Shown here: piece after piece, positions 33,862 through 42,809 of the stretch
Numbering within the stretch: position 1 is the first letter of the stretch
How the letters are laid out: every line of letters begins with the position of its first letter
Source: Ruminococcus sp. Phil11
GTDB lineage: Bacteria; Bacillota; Clostridia; Oscillospirales; Ruminococcaceae
Reading direction: 5' to 3'
Assembly: GCA_001940925.1 (NCBI GenBank)
Contig: MSGZ01000006.1
Span: forward strand, 1 to 64,000
Length of the DNA: 64,000 nt
Program-made: the position numbers and the translations under genes
The notes under the pieces: generated by a model
Database searches by the model: none
What the model saw: only the letters and a program-made list of their open reading frames with translations
Told to the model about the DNA's origin: nothing

Positions 33862-36209
33862 TCATGTTTGATGCAGAACAATATATTGCAGAATATCAGG
33901 CACTGGAGCACGGCGCACCGCGTCTGCGGGCGATCCAGAAAGCTTACCGCGCCGCGGATGAGGCGCATAACGACGAATGGAGCTTTCAGTTCCGCTACCG
34001 CTATCTGAACGAATCGACCTTTGAATGCGACGACGTCGATGCGCTCATCATCTTCCCGGAGATGATCGCGATCTACGACCGTAATGAGGAGCTGCAGGCG
34101 GACGACGACGTTTTTCAGGATCTGATGTGGGCGTTCAAGCTCATCATCGAAAACTCCGCGAAGTTCCACCATATCCCGCTGGAGCAGATCGACTCGTATT
34201 TTGAGGAGTTTAAGCGCCGTCTGGAAGCGGCAGGGAAATCCCTGCGCACCTATTATTTCAAGCGCGAGGATCTCTCCGAGCTGACCGGCAATCTGCTGCC
34301 GGAGGAAGAATACGGCAAATACCGCGATCTGCCTGCGGACGAACTGAAGGACTGCAATGCCTGTGAGCTCTCCCATGATGTGCGTATCGCGCTGCTGCAT
34401 GAGCAGCCCGAAAAGGCAAGAGAGATCGGTGCGCCGATCTTTTCCGGTGAGATGCACTGCGGCGAGGTGCCGGAAAATACCTTTGCCGCATGGATCCGCT
34501 ACGATATCAGACACGCCGAATACGGCGATGCGAAAAAGCTTGCCAAGCGGCTCTGGCCGATGGTGCGGCACCGCATGGATATGCTCTGCGAGATCGGCAC
34601 GCTGCTGCATCTGTACAGCATCATCGACCGGCAGAGCGGAATCACCGTGTTCCGGCATGAGATCCGCAATTTCATGAACTGCCGCAATCACTGGATGCGC
34701 ATGAAGTTTGCGTTCGGTGCCTATCAGCTGTTCTCCCGCGTTGAGGTCGAGGCGTTCAATGCGGTCATGCCGCGCGAATGCCCGTTCTGGAATCCCGAGC
34801 ATCACTATGAAACTGCGAAGATGCGCGATTTCTTCTATGAGGAGGCAAAGCAGCTTGCAGAGAAGTTCGATGCACGCAACGGCAACACCGTCTGCACGGA
34901 TATGCTGAATGCGGAGGATCCTGAATACGACGGCGAAGCGGCTGACATGGTCTGCGGCTTTGCGGAGCAGCTGCCGTCCGCGATCGGCGCGGTCTGTACC
35001 GAACTGCCGGAAACGCTGACCGCTGACAGCATCAGCGATACGCTGGATGCAGACGGCAGATTCAAGGTCGTGCTGCATTCCGCAGACCCGCAGGAGGGCG
35101 TGATCATGCTGCAGATCGCAGAGGGCGACGGCTCTGCGAATATTCATCAGGTCATCATCGTCTGCCAGCCGGTGCCGCCGGTGCAGGAATTCCGTCCGGC
35201 CAGTCCGATCGCAGAGGGCGTGGCGGAGGCCGTCACGAATGCAGAGGGAATGGTGCTCTGCGTGATGCCGTTTGAGGACGTGCAGCCCGATCTGGCACTG
35301 CATTTTCAGTTGAAGCTGCTGAATCTGCTCTGTCCGGGTGCGGTCGCTTATCTTGACCTCTCCCGCATGAAGCTGCTCCCGGCAGGCTGGGTGACGCTCG
35401 CCGCACACAGCGAGATCCCGCCGCAGGTCGATTATCTTTACAATTTACAGATCCACGGCTCGCAGGATGACGATTATCTCTGGATCACGACGAAGGGTCT
35501 GCAATGCTGCGGGCTCCGCGAGCTGGAGATCCTTGACGCAACAAAGGAAAATTATCCGCGCTACTGTGACATGCTCTGCTTTGCCGCGGAGCGCATTCTC
35601 CTGCGCGGGGAAATGTCCAATGCGGGCGAGCCGTTCACGGTCGTCCGGAAGGCGGATGATACCGATGTGGTCTGCACATGGGTGCCGTTCTCCGAGGCTG
35701 CCGCAGATTATCCGGATGACAACGCAGGCGGCCGCAGGGTGCGTGCGGAGTATCTCGGGGATGCCGCAGCGGATTTTGACGGCAATGCGGTGCTGTTCCT
35801 TGCAGGCAATGAAAAGCCGGACGGCTCGCGGGAGCGCATTCGGCTGAACACGATCACCGAGGAAATGTTCAGTCAGTTCTGGTACGGCAATTATATCGCA
35901 ACGGCAAGAAAAACCGCTGCACTTGCAAAGGAGCGTTATTCGATCTTTGCCGCGCTGTTTGAGAAAATGCCGGAGAATGCGTATGTCTGCATCCGGGAAA
36001 AGGGCGGCGACGGTGAGGAGCTCTGGGTGAAGGTGACGGCAGCAGAGGAGCATAAGATCGAGGGCACGCTTGCAGAGGACTGCGGCGCGGGCAAGGAAGG
36101 CGACCGGATCGAGGCTTCGCCGGAGCAGCTGCTTGATTTCTCCGTGCGTCTGGACGAAAACCTCGTCGTGCACCCGAACACCGCCTACATCGCGCTGGAG
36201 ATAGAATAA
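33858..36209 (+). CDS. Large cytosolic protein with DUF4026/DUF2314-like C-terminus
   Basis: 783 residues, no signal or membrane segment. The first 320 residues are helical (TPR-like pattern, for example WMRMKFAFGAYQLF). The middle and C-terminal parts resemble DUF4026, ending in a DUF2314/YegJ-like segment (ENAYVCIREKGGDGEELWVK, then EGTLAEDCGAGKEGDRI). Family assignment is from memory of the pattern only. ATCGGAGGAAC precedes the start, which overlaps the 99-residue gene. Function unknown. Confidence 0.7.
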   Translation: MIMFDAEQYIAEYQALEHGAPRLRAIQKAYRAADEAHNDEWSFQFRYRYLNESTFECDDVDALIIFPEMIAIYDRNEELQADDDVFQDLMWAFKLIIENSAKFHHIPLEQIDSYFEEFKRRLEAAGKSLRTYYFKREDLSELTGNLLPEEEYGKYRDLPADELKDCNACELSHDVRIALLHEQPEKAREIGAPIFSGEMHCGEVPENTFAAWIRYDIRHAEYGDAKKLAKRLWPMVRHRMDMLCEIGTLLHLYSIIDRQSGITVFRHEIRNFMNCRNHWMRMKFAFGAYQLFSRVEVEAFNAVMPRECPFWNPEHHYETAKMRDFFYEEAKQLAEKFDARNGNTVCTDMLNAEDPEYDGEAADMVCGFAEQLPSAIGAVCTELPETLTADSISDTLDADGRFKVVLHSADPQEGVIMLQIAEGDGSANIHQVIIVCQPVPPVQEFRPASPIAEGVAEAVTNAEGMVLCVMPFEDVQPDLALHFQLKLLNLLCPGAVAYLDLSRMKLLPAGWVTLAAHSEIPPQVDYLYNLQIHGSQDDDYLWITTKGLQCCGLRELEILDATKENYPRYCDMLCFAAERILLRGEMSNAGEPFTVVRKADDTDVVCTWVPFSEAAADYPDDNAGGRRVRAEYLGDAAADFDGNAVLFLAGNEKPDGSRERIRLNTITEEMFSQFWYGNYIATARKTAALAKERYSIFAALFEKMPENAYVCIREKGGDGEELWVKVTAAEEHKIEGTLAEDCGAGKEGDRIEASPEQLLDFSVRLDENLVVHPNTAYIALEIE

Positions 36210-36210
36210 G

Positions 36211-36225
36211 GCGGGGAGCCCCCGC
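36211..36225 (-). repeat. Remnant of the dispersed element (hairpin module only)
   Basis: GCGGGG-AGC-CCCCGC immediately after the stop codon of the preceding gene, with no core; followed by the GGACGC terminator. Confidence 0.6.
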
Positions 36226-36243
36226 TGGCTTAACTGAAAAAAA

Positions 36244-36278
36244 AAAAGGACGCTGATGCTGAAATCGGCGTCCTTTTT
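36244..36278 (+). terminator. GGACGC-type intrinsic terminator
   Basis: AAAAGGACGC and GCGTCCTTTTT pair; T-run on the plus strand, A-run on the other side. Confidence 0.85.
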
Positions 36279-36311
36279 GCTGTATGCGCTGAATGTGTGA
36301 CGGAGCAGGCT

Positions 36312-36836
36312 TTATACAGGATCGGCCTTGCCATGCTTCGTGATTTTCCCGTTCTCATTGCACTCGATGCGCTTGTCATGTTTACGGTCAATAAACTTTT
36401 TTATCATTCCGTTTTCGTACCATTCATAAAATATCCCCGTAATTTCCCCTTTCCGATAGAAACTATAATGATGAATCTTACCCGAGGGATAAAGCACAAC
36501 TTGTACCCCATCCTTTAATCCGTCTTTATAATGCCTGTAACCGCGCAGGTTTCCGTAATCATCTATATCATATAACAGTCCGGTAAAATACCCTTCGGAA
36601 TCGCAGATAAAGTAGTAATATTTTTCGTCCCAGCCGATCTCTTCATCGTCAAAATCTGTTCCGTGTTCGATCACATAATCCCGTGATAAGATACGAAGCT
36701 TCTTATGCTCCAGCACATAGTCACGGGACAGCTTATCCAGATCAAACGGTTTCTTGTTTGCGGCATCCGCATTTTTGGGCTGCGCAGGTTCGGACTGTTT
36801 GGGCTTTGGTTTCTCATGTTTCGGCTTGATATACAT
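36312..36836 (-). CDS. YwqK-like MORN-variant protein
   Basis: 174 residues. A Lys/Pro-rich N-terminus (KPKHEKPKPKQSEPAQPKN), then short beta repeats of the YwqK/MORN-variant type (GYRHYKDGLKDGVQVVLYPS, GEITGIFYEWYENGMIKKF). Database labels for this family often read 'toxin-antitoxin system YwqK family antitoxin', but no toxin gene is next to it. AT-richer than its neighbours. GGAGGTGAG precedes the start. Function unknown. Confidence 0.75.
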   Translation of the reverse strand: MYIKPKHEKPKPKQSEPAQPKNADAANKKPFDLDKLSRDYVLEHKKLRILSRDYVIEHGTDFDDEEIGWDEKYYYFICDSEGYFTGLLYDIDDYGNLRGYRHYKDGLKDGVQVVLYPSGKIHHYSFYRKGEITGIFYEWYENGMIKKFIDRKHDKRIECNENGKITKHGKADPV

Positions 36837-36921
36837 CGCATCTCACCTCCGAAGGATTCTGCATCACGGGCAGTTCCGCACGGTATTCCGTTTTGATGAT
36901 ACTGTCCCGGTCGGTTCCTGC

Positions 36922-36964
36922 GAGGGCTCCCCGCTGGGAGCAGTAACCTAACAGAAGCCGCCGC
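36922..36964 (+). repeat. Truncated dispersed element
   Basis: GAGGGCTCCCCGCTGGGAGC followed by AGTAACCTAACAGAAGCCG; the rest is missing. It lies directly against the stop codon of the following minus-strand gene. Confidence 0.6.
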
Positions 36965-37348
36965 TTAGTAGGCCTCCGTGTGTGCCAGATAGGTGAATAC
37001 ACCGTAAAATGCAGTTTCGATCAGCGGGAAAAACACATTGCGTTCCGCACGGATCGAGGACAGCAGCGAGAAGATCATAATGATCAGGCTGGCCACGCAG
37101 AGCTTTTTGCAGCGGTAGGGGTCGCTGTCAATGCCCGCCTTGCCTGCGAAGATCGAGATCAGTCCGGCCGCCGCAGGGAAAGCCAGAACAAGTGCCGTAA
37201 TCAGCGTGATGCCGCCGTGCATGGTCTGATCCAGACCGCTTGTCGCAAATGACATGAGCGCAAAGATCACCAGACAGACCAGACAGTTCAGTCCGCCGAT
37301 GACGATCGCAGCGATGCAGCAGCCTTTGAACAGTTTGTAAGTATCCAT
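36965..37348 (-). CDS. Small membrane protein, four hydrophobic segments
   Basis: 127 residues with segments at about 10-33, 45-67, 84-98 and 103-121. Not recognised. CAGGAGGTACATC precedes the start and it has its own consensus promoter. Its 3' end abuts a truncated intergenic element, which may supply the stop codon region. Confidence 0.7.
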   Translation of the reverse strand: MDTYKLFKGCCIAAIVIGGLNCLVCLVIFALMSFATSGLDQTMHGGITLITALVLAFPAAAGLISIFAGKAGIDSDPYRCKKLCVASLIIMIFSLLSSIRAERNVFFPLIETAFYGVFTYLAHTEAY

Positions 37349-37377
37349 GATGTACCTCCTGATGTAAATTTTCTAAT

Positions 37378-37406
37378 ATTATACACGAAAAGGCCGCGGT
37401 TGTCAA
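37378..37406 (-). promoter_or_regulatory. Sigma-A promoter of the small membrane protein gene
   Basis: Minus strand: TTGACA (37406-37401), 17 bases, TATAAT (37383-37378). Divergent from the mnmA promoter 19 bases away. Confidence 0.85.
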
Positions 37407-37424
37407 GACCCTGCAGCGGTTTCA

Positions 37425-37453
37425 TTGACACGCGGGAATATCCGTGCTATAAT
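37425..37453 (+). promoter_or_regulatory. mnmA sigma-A promoter
   Basis: TTGACA, 17 bases, TATAAT; start codon 49 bases downstream. Confidence 0.88.
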
Positions 37454-37501
37454 GGGGATTACGAAGAAAACCGGCATTTCGGCAACGATAACGGAGGAAT
37501 T

Positions 37502-38602
37502 ATGAAAAAAGCATTGATCGCCATGAGCGGCGGCGTGGATTCCAGCGTCGCGGCCTATCTGACGATGCAGGCGGGTTATGACTGCATCGGCTGCACGATG
37601 CGGCTGCACGGGGAAAGCGGTCTGCCGGACGACACCGCGGATGCGCGCGCCGTCGCGGAGCGTCTGGGGATCCCGTTCCGCGTGTTTGACCTGACGGCAC
37701 TGTTCAAAGAGAAGGTCATCGGCAGCTTTGTGGACTGCTATCTCTGCGGCAAAACGCCGAACCCCTGCATTGAATGCAACCGGCATCTGAAATTTGCAAA
37801 GCTGCTGGAATTTGCCGCGGAGCTCGGCTGTGAGAAGCTCGTGACCGGCCATTATGCGCAGGTCATTGAAACGCCGCAGGGCTTCCGGCTGAAGCGCGGC
37901 GCAGACCCCGGAAAGGATCAGAGCTACGTGCTTTATATGCTGACGGCGGAGCAGCTTTCGCATGTGCTGCTGCCGCTCGGCGGACTGACCAAGCCGGAGG
38001 TGCGCGCGATCGCGGAGGCGCAGGGCTTTGTCACGGCGCACAAGCAGGAATCGCAGGATATCTGCTTTGTGCCGGACGGCGACTATGCGCGCATTGTTGA
38101 GCGGGAAAGCGGCGTGAAGCCGGTGCCCGGTGATTTTGTCGATCTGCAGGGCAATGTGCTCGGGCAGCATCAGGGGATCATTCATTATACGGTCGGGCAG
38201 CGGCGCGGTCTGGGCATCGCGGTCGGGAAGCCTGCGTATGTCTGCGGACTGGATGTGCCGGGCAACCGCGTCGTGATCGGGGACAATGCCGATCTGTTTA
38301 CCGATACCTGCAAACTGGAGCGCATGAGCTGGACGGCGGGCGATCCCCCGAAAGAGCCAGTGCGCTGCACGGCGAAGATCCGCTACCGGCACCCGGCGCA
38401 GCCTGCTTTGCTGACGTTCACCGGAACGGATACGGCAGTTCTGCGGTTTGACGCGCCGCAGCGTGCGATCACCCCGGGACAGGCGGCTGTCTGCTATGAC
38501 GGGGATATCGTATTGGGCGGCGGGTCGATCGCGGGGCAGCCCCCGCTGGCGATTCCCTCCGGGCGGGCAGTGCCCGCTGACGATTCCCTCCGGGGGCGGT
38601 GA
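37502..38602 (+). CDS. mnmA: tRNA-uridine 2-sulfurtransferase MnmA
   Basis: 366-residue MnmA, which thiolates U34 of tRNA Lys, Glu and Gln. The PP-loop SGGVDSSVAAYL, the catalytic Cys pair (CGKTPNPCIECNRHLKF and ESQDICFVPDGDY) and the C-terminal beta barrel are complete. ACGGAGG precedes the start. The normal C-terminus (YDGDIVLGGGSI) is extended by about 22 residues (GQPPLAIPSGRAV, then PADDSLRGR) that are read from a reverse copy of the dispersed intergenic element, which also supplies the stop codon. Confidence 0.95.
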   Translation: MKKALIAMSGGVDSSVAAYLTMQAGYDCIGCTMRLHGESGLPDDTADARAVAERLGIPFRVFDLTALFKEKVIGSFVDCYLCGKTPNPCIECNRHLKFAKLLEFAAELGCEKLVTGHYAQVIETPQGFRLKRGADPGKDQSYVLYMLTAEQLSHVLLPLGGLTKPEVRAIAEAQGFVTAHKQESQDICFVPDGDYARIVERESGVKPVPGDFVDLQGNVLGQHQGIIHYTVGQRRGLGIAVGKPAYVCGLDVPGNRVVIGDNADLFTDTCKLERMSWTAGDPPKEPVRCTAKIRYRHPAQPALLTFTGTDTAVLRFDAPQRAITPGQAAVCYDGDIVLGGGSIAGQPPLAIPSGRAVPADDSLRGR

Positions 38603-38686
38603 GCGAACCTCTCCCAATCATCTAAGTACACGCCGCGGGGCGGCTTCTTTGGCTTTGCTGCTCCCAGCACTGAAGCCCGCCGAAAG
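38531..38686 (-). repeat. Dispersed intergenic element, reverse copy overlapping mnmA
   Basis: Two hairpin modules (GCGGGG/CCCCGC at 38531 and GCGGGC-AGT-GCCCGC at 38563) each next to TTCCCTCCG, then the reverse core (GGGGGCGGTGAGCGAACCTC, CGCCGCGGGGCGGCTTC). The first 72 bases lie inside the mnmA reading frame. Confidence 0.82.
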
Positions 38687-38705
38687 CATCCGAAAAACTT
38701 TGCTT

Positions 38706-38775
38706 TCGTGAAGAGTGAATAACGAATAATGAATAGTGAATAATGTACCGGTCTTTCACTATTCACTATTATATA
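38706..38775. repeat. AT-rich GAATAATGAATAGTGAATA repeat, inverted
   Basis: AATAATGAATAGTGAATAAT and, after a short gap, TTCACTATTCACTATTATAT on the same strand form an AT-rich inverted repeat around GTACCGGTC. Same motif as at 32640 and 43102. Confidence 0.65.
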
Positions 38776-38803
38776 TGGTATAACCGGAACGGAGATGAAA
38801 CAA

Positions 38804-39424
38804 ATGCAGAACCCGTGGGAGACGATCGCGCTTTCGGATTACGAGAACCACATGAAGCTGGAATCCGTCCGGCAGCTGCAGGCACTGAACCGCATGATGC
38901 AGGCACAGCTTGCCGCTTATCCGGCGGAATCCGTTATGATCCTCGGCATTGCGGGCGGAAACGGTCTGGAGTATATCCGGCCGGAACAGAAAACGGTGTA
39001 TGCCGTTGATATCAACGGGGCGTATCTGCGCACCGCGGCGGAGCGGCATCCGGCACTTGCCGGCAGACTGCGCTGTTTGCAGCTTGACCTGATAACGGAG
39101 GCGGAGAAGCTTCCGCAGGCAGAGCTGCTGCTCGCCGACCTGCTGATCGAATATATCGGATACGTAGCATTTCAGCGCGCCGTCCGGCAGGCAGCACCGG
39201 CATATGTCTCCTGCGTCATCCAGATCAACGAAGATGCGGCGGAATGGGTCTCCGATTCCCCGTATCTTCATGCATTTGACGGGCTTGACGCGGTGCATCA
39301 TCAGATCGCAGAGCAGCCGCTGAATGAAGTCATGCGGGAGATCGGATATACCGGCGTCCTGCGGGATGCCGAACCGCTCCCGAACGGAAAATCCCTGCTC
39401 CGTCTGGATTTTCAGAGAAGCTGA
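38804..39424 (+). CDS. SAM-dependent methyltransferase, class I
   Basis: 206 residues starting MQNPWETIALSDYENHM. Rossmann motif I is VMILGIAGGNGLEYI, with the acidic ribose-binding residue in VYAVDING and motif II around LQLDL. Substrate unknown. The start at 38804 is preferred because AACGGAG lies 10 bases upstream; an ATG at 38795 is too close to that site. Confidence 0.82.
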   Translation: MQNPWETIALSDYENHMKLESVRQLQALNRMMQAQLAAYPAESVMILGIAGGNGLEYIRPEQKTVYAVDINGAYLRTAAERHPALAGRLRCLQLDLITEAEKLPQAELLLADLLIEYIGYVAFQRAVRQAAPAYVSCVIQINEDAAEWVSDSPYLHAFDGLDAVHHQIAEQPLNEVMREIGYTGVLRDAEPLPNGKSLLRLDFQRS

Positions 39425-39452
39425 TAAATATTTTTTTCGCGGCAATCTTTTT

Positions 39453-39483
39453 TGCAACCTCGCAGAGACAAACGCTGTCTTAA
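39453..39483 (+). promoter_or_regulatory. Possible ECF-type autoregulatory promoter
   Basis: TGCAACC, 17 bases, GTCTTA, just upstream of the sigma factor gene. ECF promoters of Firmicutes typically have an AAC-type -35 and a CGTC/GTC-type -10. No sigma-A boxes are seen here. Confidence 0.4.
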
Positions 39484-39514
39484 TTGGCAGAGGAACATGA
39501 AAGGCGGTGTAACC

Positions 39515-40072
39515 GTGAATGATGAAAAGCTGATCGGATTGTTTGAAGCCCGCAGTGAGCAGGGCATCGAGGAGGCGAACCGTGCGTACGGCGGCCTTTG
39601 CCGTTCGATTGCAATGCATATTCTTTCAGACAGCCGTGATGCAGAGGAATGCGTCAATGATGCGCTGCTGCATGTGTGGAATGCGATTCCGCCGCAGAAG
39701 CCGCAGAAGTTTTCCGCATTTTTTGCATCAGTCACGCGCAATCTTGCACTGAACCGCTATGCGGCAAACCGCGCACAGCGGCGCGGCGGCGGACAGGTGC
39801 CGCTGGTGCTCGAGGAGCTTTCCGCGTGCATTTCCGCACCGGAGCGCACCGAGCAGGTGCTTGACCGCATGGCACTGCATGATACGCTGGAAGCGTTCCT
39901 CAAGGGTCTGCCTCCCAAGCACAGCAAGGTTTTTATGCGGCGGTATTTTTCCATGATGCCCGTCGCGGATATTGCCGCAGAGCTGAATATGCGTGAAAGC
40001 ACAGTCAAGAGCATCCTGCGCAGGACGAGAGCCAAGCTGCACGAACAACTTGAAAAGGAGGAGCTGCTATGA
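39515..40072 (+). CDS. ECF-type RNA polymerase sigma factor
   Basis: 185 residues from a GTG start. Region 2 (LCRSIAMHILSDSRDAEECV, then WNAIPPQKPQKFSAFFASV) and region 4 (LPPKHSKVFMRRYFSMM, IAAELNMRESTVKSILRR) are intact. The GTG at 39515 lies 7 bases after AAAGGCGG; an ATG at 39497 is the alternative. It overlaps the following membrane-anchored gene by four bases, the usual sigma/anti-sigma coupling. Confidence 0.88.
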   Translation: MNDEKLIGLFEARSEQGIEEANRAYGGLCRSIAMHILSDSRDAEECVNDALLHVWNAIPPQKPQKFSAFFASVTRNLALNRYAANRAQRRGGGQVPLVLEELSACISAPERTEQVLDRMALHDTLEAFLKGLPPKHSKVFMRRYFSMMPVADIAAELNMRESTVKSILRRTRAKLHEQLEKEELL

Positions 40073-41580
40073 AAGAACAGGATCTGCTGGAGGAGATCGG
40101 CAAGGTCTCCGAGGAGCTGATCGCGGCACACGCGCTGCCGGACGCAAAGCGGTACGGTGAGGGCGGTGCTGAACATTCAGTCACTGCAAAGGAGAAAATT
40201 GTCATGAGCGAAAAGAAAAATGAATATATCAAGAATCCGTTTATCCGTATGCTGCCCGCGATCGCGGCTGTGGCGGCGGTACTGGTCGCAGGCGTCATCA
40301 TCCTGCCGAAAACCGGCATCATGCGGACACCGGCAACGAGCGTCGAAACATCCGAGGTCACCGAAACATCCGATTACCGGCTGAAGATCAGCAAAGCGTG
40401 GATGAATGTCATTCCGGGGGCAGAGCTGGAGCATTCCGGCAATCTGGATGTGACGGCAGAGCTGGAATATGCCGGACAAGATGCCGCACCGACGGTCTGG
40501 TACGGCGGCTTCACGCTGGAAAAAAACGGCAAACTTCTGTACGAAAATGTGGCTGACGGCGTGCAGCCGGAGCATTTTGAGAATCCGGCAGCTGAACCGG
40601 CAGAGAACGGTGCCGTGATCTATGACAAAGAGCCGGAGCCGCTTCCGGTCGCGTATTCCGCACAGGGCGCAGTTCCGCTTTCGATCCTTGCACCGGATCT
40701 GGATGCACACTGGATTCAGAATGAGCCCGGTGATCTGATGCTGACAGTCTACTGCAGAGTCGGTTCCCCGGCTGCGGAGCCGATCACGGTCACTGCACCG
40801 GTCACGGATTATGAGGTCAGGGATTTTGAACCGACAGTGGCACTTCCGGATCTCAATAACTGGACGTATAACGATGCAAAGCAGCAGATTCAGAATGCAG
40901 GTCTCTTTGTGGACAAGCGCAGCGCATACAGCGATGAGATCCCGGAAGGCCATGTTATCTCGACCGATCCGGAGCTGCCAGCCGAACTGGCCCCCGGCAC
41001 ATATGTCCGCGTGATCGTTTCTCTCGGTCCGAGCAGCAATATCATTCCTGTTCCGAACTTTACCGGCCTGAACTGGGAGCTTGCAAAGACCATGGCGGAC
41101 GGCATGGGGCTGACTCTTACGAAGAATTGGGTTCCGTCATCTGAACCGGAAGGCACGGTGCTCGCGCAGAGCATCGAAGTCGGTACGGAAGTCGCGGAGG
41201 ACACGGTCATTGATCTGGATGTTTCCTCGGGCGACGAAAGAACCGAATTCCAAATCCGTCTGGTCAGAATCACGTTCCCGGTTCCGGCCGGAGCAGACGG
41301 CCTGTTCCATATCGGGCTTTACAAGGACGGCGAATGCGTCGTCGCGGGCACCAGCTTCAATCCGGAATATGCTGCCGGTGTGACCTCGGTTACAGTGCAG
41401 GTTGAAGCAGACACCGATTTGACCGCGTATCTGGTGAATGATAAGACCGACGCAAAAGCGGAGATCGGAACCTGCCATCTTGATGCTGCGGACGGAAGCT
41501 TCTCCTTCGGGGAAGAGGTCAATATGGAAGAAGTGTTCCGGCAGGTCACGGAGACCGGCACATCTTCAGCGGATCAGTAA
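40069..41580 (+). CDS. Membrane-anchored anti-sigma-like protein with two PASTA domains
   Basis: 503 residues. A cytosolic N-terminus of about 58 residues (EEIGKVSEELIAAHALPD) would hold the sigma factor, one membrane helix follows (about 63-82, MLPAIAAVAAVLVAGVIILP), then an extracellular part with a DUF4179/Ig-like region, two PASTA domains (about 262-325, VALPDLNNWTYNDAKQQI; about 328-392, IPVPNFTGLNWELAKTMAD) and a C-terminal beta domain. PASTA domains bind muropeptides or beta-lactams in PknB-type kinases, so this pair may sense cell-wall state. Role as anti-sigma is inferred from order and topology. Confidence 0.82.
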   Translation: MKEQDLLEEIGKVSEELIAAHALPDAKRYGEGGAEHSVTAKEKIVMSEKKNEYIKNPFIRMLPAIAAVAAVLVAGVIILPKTGIMRTPATSVETSEVTETSDYRLKISKAWMNVIPGAELEHSGNLDVTAELEYAGQDAAPTVWYGGFTLEKNGKLLYENVADGVQPEHFENPAAEPAENGAVIYDKEPEPLPVAYSAQGAVPLSILAPDLDAHWIQNEPGDLMLTVYCRVGSPAAEPITVTAPVTDYEVRDFEPTVALPDLNNWTYNDAKQQIQNAGLFVDKRSAYSDEIPEGHVISTDPELPAELAPGTYVRVIVSLGPSSNIIPVPNFTGLNWELAKTMADGMGLTLTKNWVPSSEPEGTVLAQSIEVGTEVAEDTVIDLDVSSGDERTEFQIRLVRITFPVPAGADGLFHIGLYKDGECVVAGTSFNPEYAAGVTSVTVQVEADTDLTAYLVNDKTDAKAEIGTCHLDAADGSFSFGEEVNMEEVFRQVTETGTSSADQ

Positions 41581-41599
41581 ATGCATCTGAAAGCAGAGA

Positions 41600-41632
41600 C
41601 CCTGCCCGTTCGCGGGCGGGGCTTGCTTTTTT
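41600..41632 (+). terminator. Terminator with UUCG loop after the anti-sigma gene
   Basis: CCCTGCCCG and CGGGCGGGG flank a TTCG loop; CTTGCTTTTTT follows and includes the -35 box of the next promoter. Confidence 0.75.
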
Positions 41633-41651
41633 ACCGGATTTATGCTATACT
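41623..41651 (+). promoter_or_regulatory. Sigma-A promoter of the M24 peptidase gene
   Basis: TTGCTT, 17 bases, TATACT, overlapping the T-tract of the preceding terminator. Confidence 0.72.
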
Positions 41652-41691
41652 GTATCTAAAATCGAACTGCACAAGAAATGAGTTGATCCAT

Positions 41692-42774
41692 TTGAACAGA
41701 ATCCCTGCACTTTCTGCGATCCTGCGGGAGGAGGACGCAGATGCAATGCTCCTGACCGGCGAGGTCAATCTGACTTACATCACGCAGATGACGGGTCTGG
41801 AAGGGCAATGCCTGATTTTACCCGATGATACGGCGATTTTCGTAACTGACGGGCGTTATACCGAGGCCGCGGAGCAAAAGCTCATCCCGCGCGGCTTTAC
41901 CGTGCTGACGCGCAGCAATATGAGCGCGATGTACGATTATCTGCGCAGCGTGCTGGAACAGCACGATATCCGCAGGCTGATGTACGAGGACGATGTGCTG
42001 ACGGTATCCGATTTTGCGCTGATGCGGGAGCAGCTGCAGCTTTCCTTTCAGCCGGTCGGCGACCGCATCCGGAAGCTCCGTGCGTGCAAATCGCCGGAGG
42101 AGGTCGATTGCATCGTCAGGGCGCAGCGCATTGCGGAGGCGGCGCTTGAACGTCTGCTGCCGAAGCTGCACGCCGGCATCACGGAGCGCGAGGCCGCGGC
42201 CATGCTGAACTATTATATGGCACTGGGCGGCAGCGAAAAGCCTTCCTTTGATACGATTTTGCTGTTCGGCGAGAACACGAGCAAGCCGCACGGCGTACCC
42301 TCTGACCGTGCTCTGAAAGAGGGCGATTTTGTCCTCGCGGATTTCGGCGCGGTGTATCAGGGCTATCATTCCGATATGACGCGCACCGTCGCTTACGGTC
42401 ACGCGAACGACGAGATGCGGCAGGTCTACGAAACGGTGCTTGCTGCGCAGGAGGCTGCGGCAAAGGCTGCAAGAGAGGGAATGCTCTGCTGCAATATGCA
42501 TGAGGCTGCGGCCAATGTGATCGCGGAGGCGGGCTACGGCGCATACTTCACCCATGCGCTCGGGCATTCGGTCGGGCTGGAGATTCACGAGACACCGGTC
42601 GCGTCCCCGCGCTGCGAAAAGCCCCTGACCCGCGGCATCGTCATGACGGATGAACCCGGAATCTATATGCCGGGAAAATTCGGCGTCCGCATTGAAGATA
42701 TGCTGCTCATTGAGGGCGACACACCGCGCAATCTGACGGCGTTCCCGAAAACGCTGCGGATCCTGCCGGTCTGA
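41692..42774 (+). CDS. M24 family metallopeptidase (Xaa-Pro aminopeptidase type)
   Basis: 360 residues, starting [18 protein letters not shown] after a TTG. N-terminal creatinase-type domain, then the M24 catalytic domain with metal ligands in [17 protein letters not shown] (two Asp), [14 protein letters not shown] (His), MTDEPGIY (Glu) and VRIEDMLLI (Glu). It cleaves an N-terminal residue before Pro. Upstream in-frame codons exist to 41581 but lie before the promoter, so the TTG at 41692 (or 41683) is the likely start; the ribosome site is weak (AAGAAATGAG). Confidence 0.88.
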   Translation: MNRIPALSAILREEDADAMLLTGEVNLTYITQMTGLEGQCLILPDDTAIFVTDGRYTEAAEQKLIPRGFTVLTRSNMSAMYDYLRSVLEQHDIRRLMYEDDVLTVSDFALMREQLQLSFQPVGDRIRKLRACKSPEEVDCIVRAQRIAEAALERLLPKLHAGITEREAAAMLNYYMALGGSEKPSFDTILLFGENTSKPHGVPSDRALKEGDFVLADFGAVYQGYHSDMTRTVAYGHANDEMRQVYETVLAAQEAAAKAAREGMLCCNMHEAAANVIAEAGYGAYFTHALGHSVGLEIHETPVASPRCEKPLTRGIVMTDEPGIYMPGKFGVRIEDMLLIEGDTPRNLTAFPKTLRILPV

Positions 42775-42809
42775 AGTATTTTGATTTTCACGGAAAGGAG
42801 GAACCTGCA

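Noticed and set aside
33801-35408. 535-codon minus-strand frame
   Set aside because: Antisense of the 783-residue gene, His/Arg/Leu-rich, no start context.
36312-36836. Toxin-antitoxin module around the YwqK-like gene
   Set aside because: The family name is historical; no small partner gene lies next to it.
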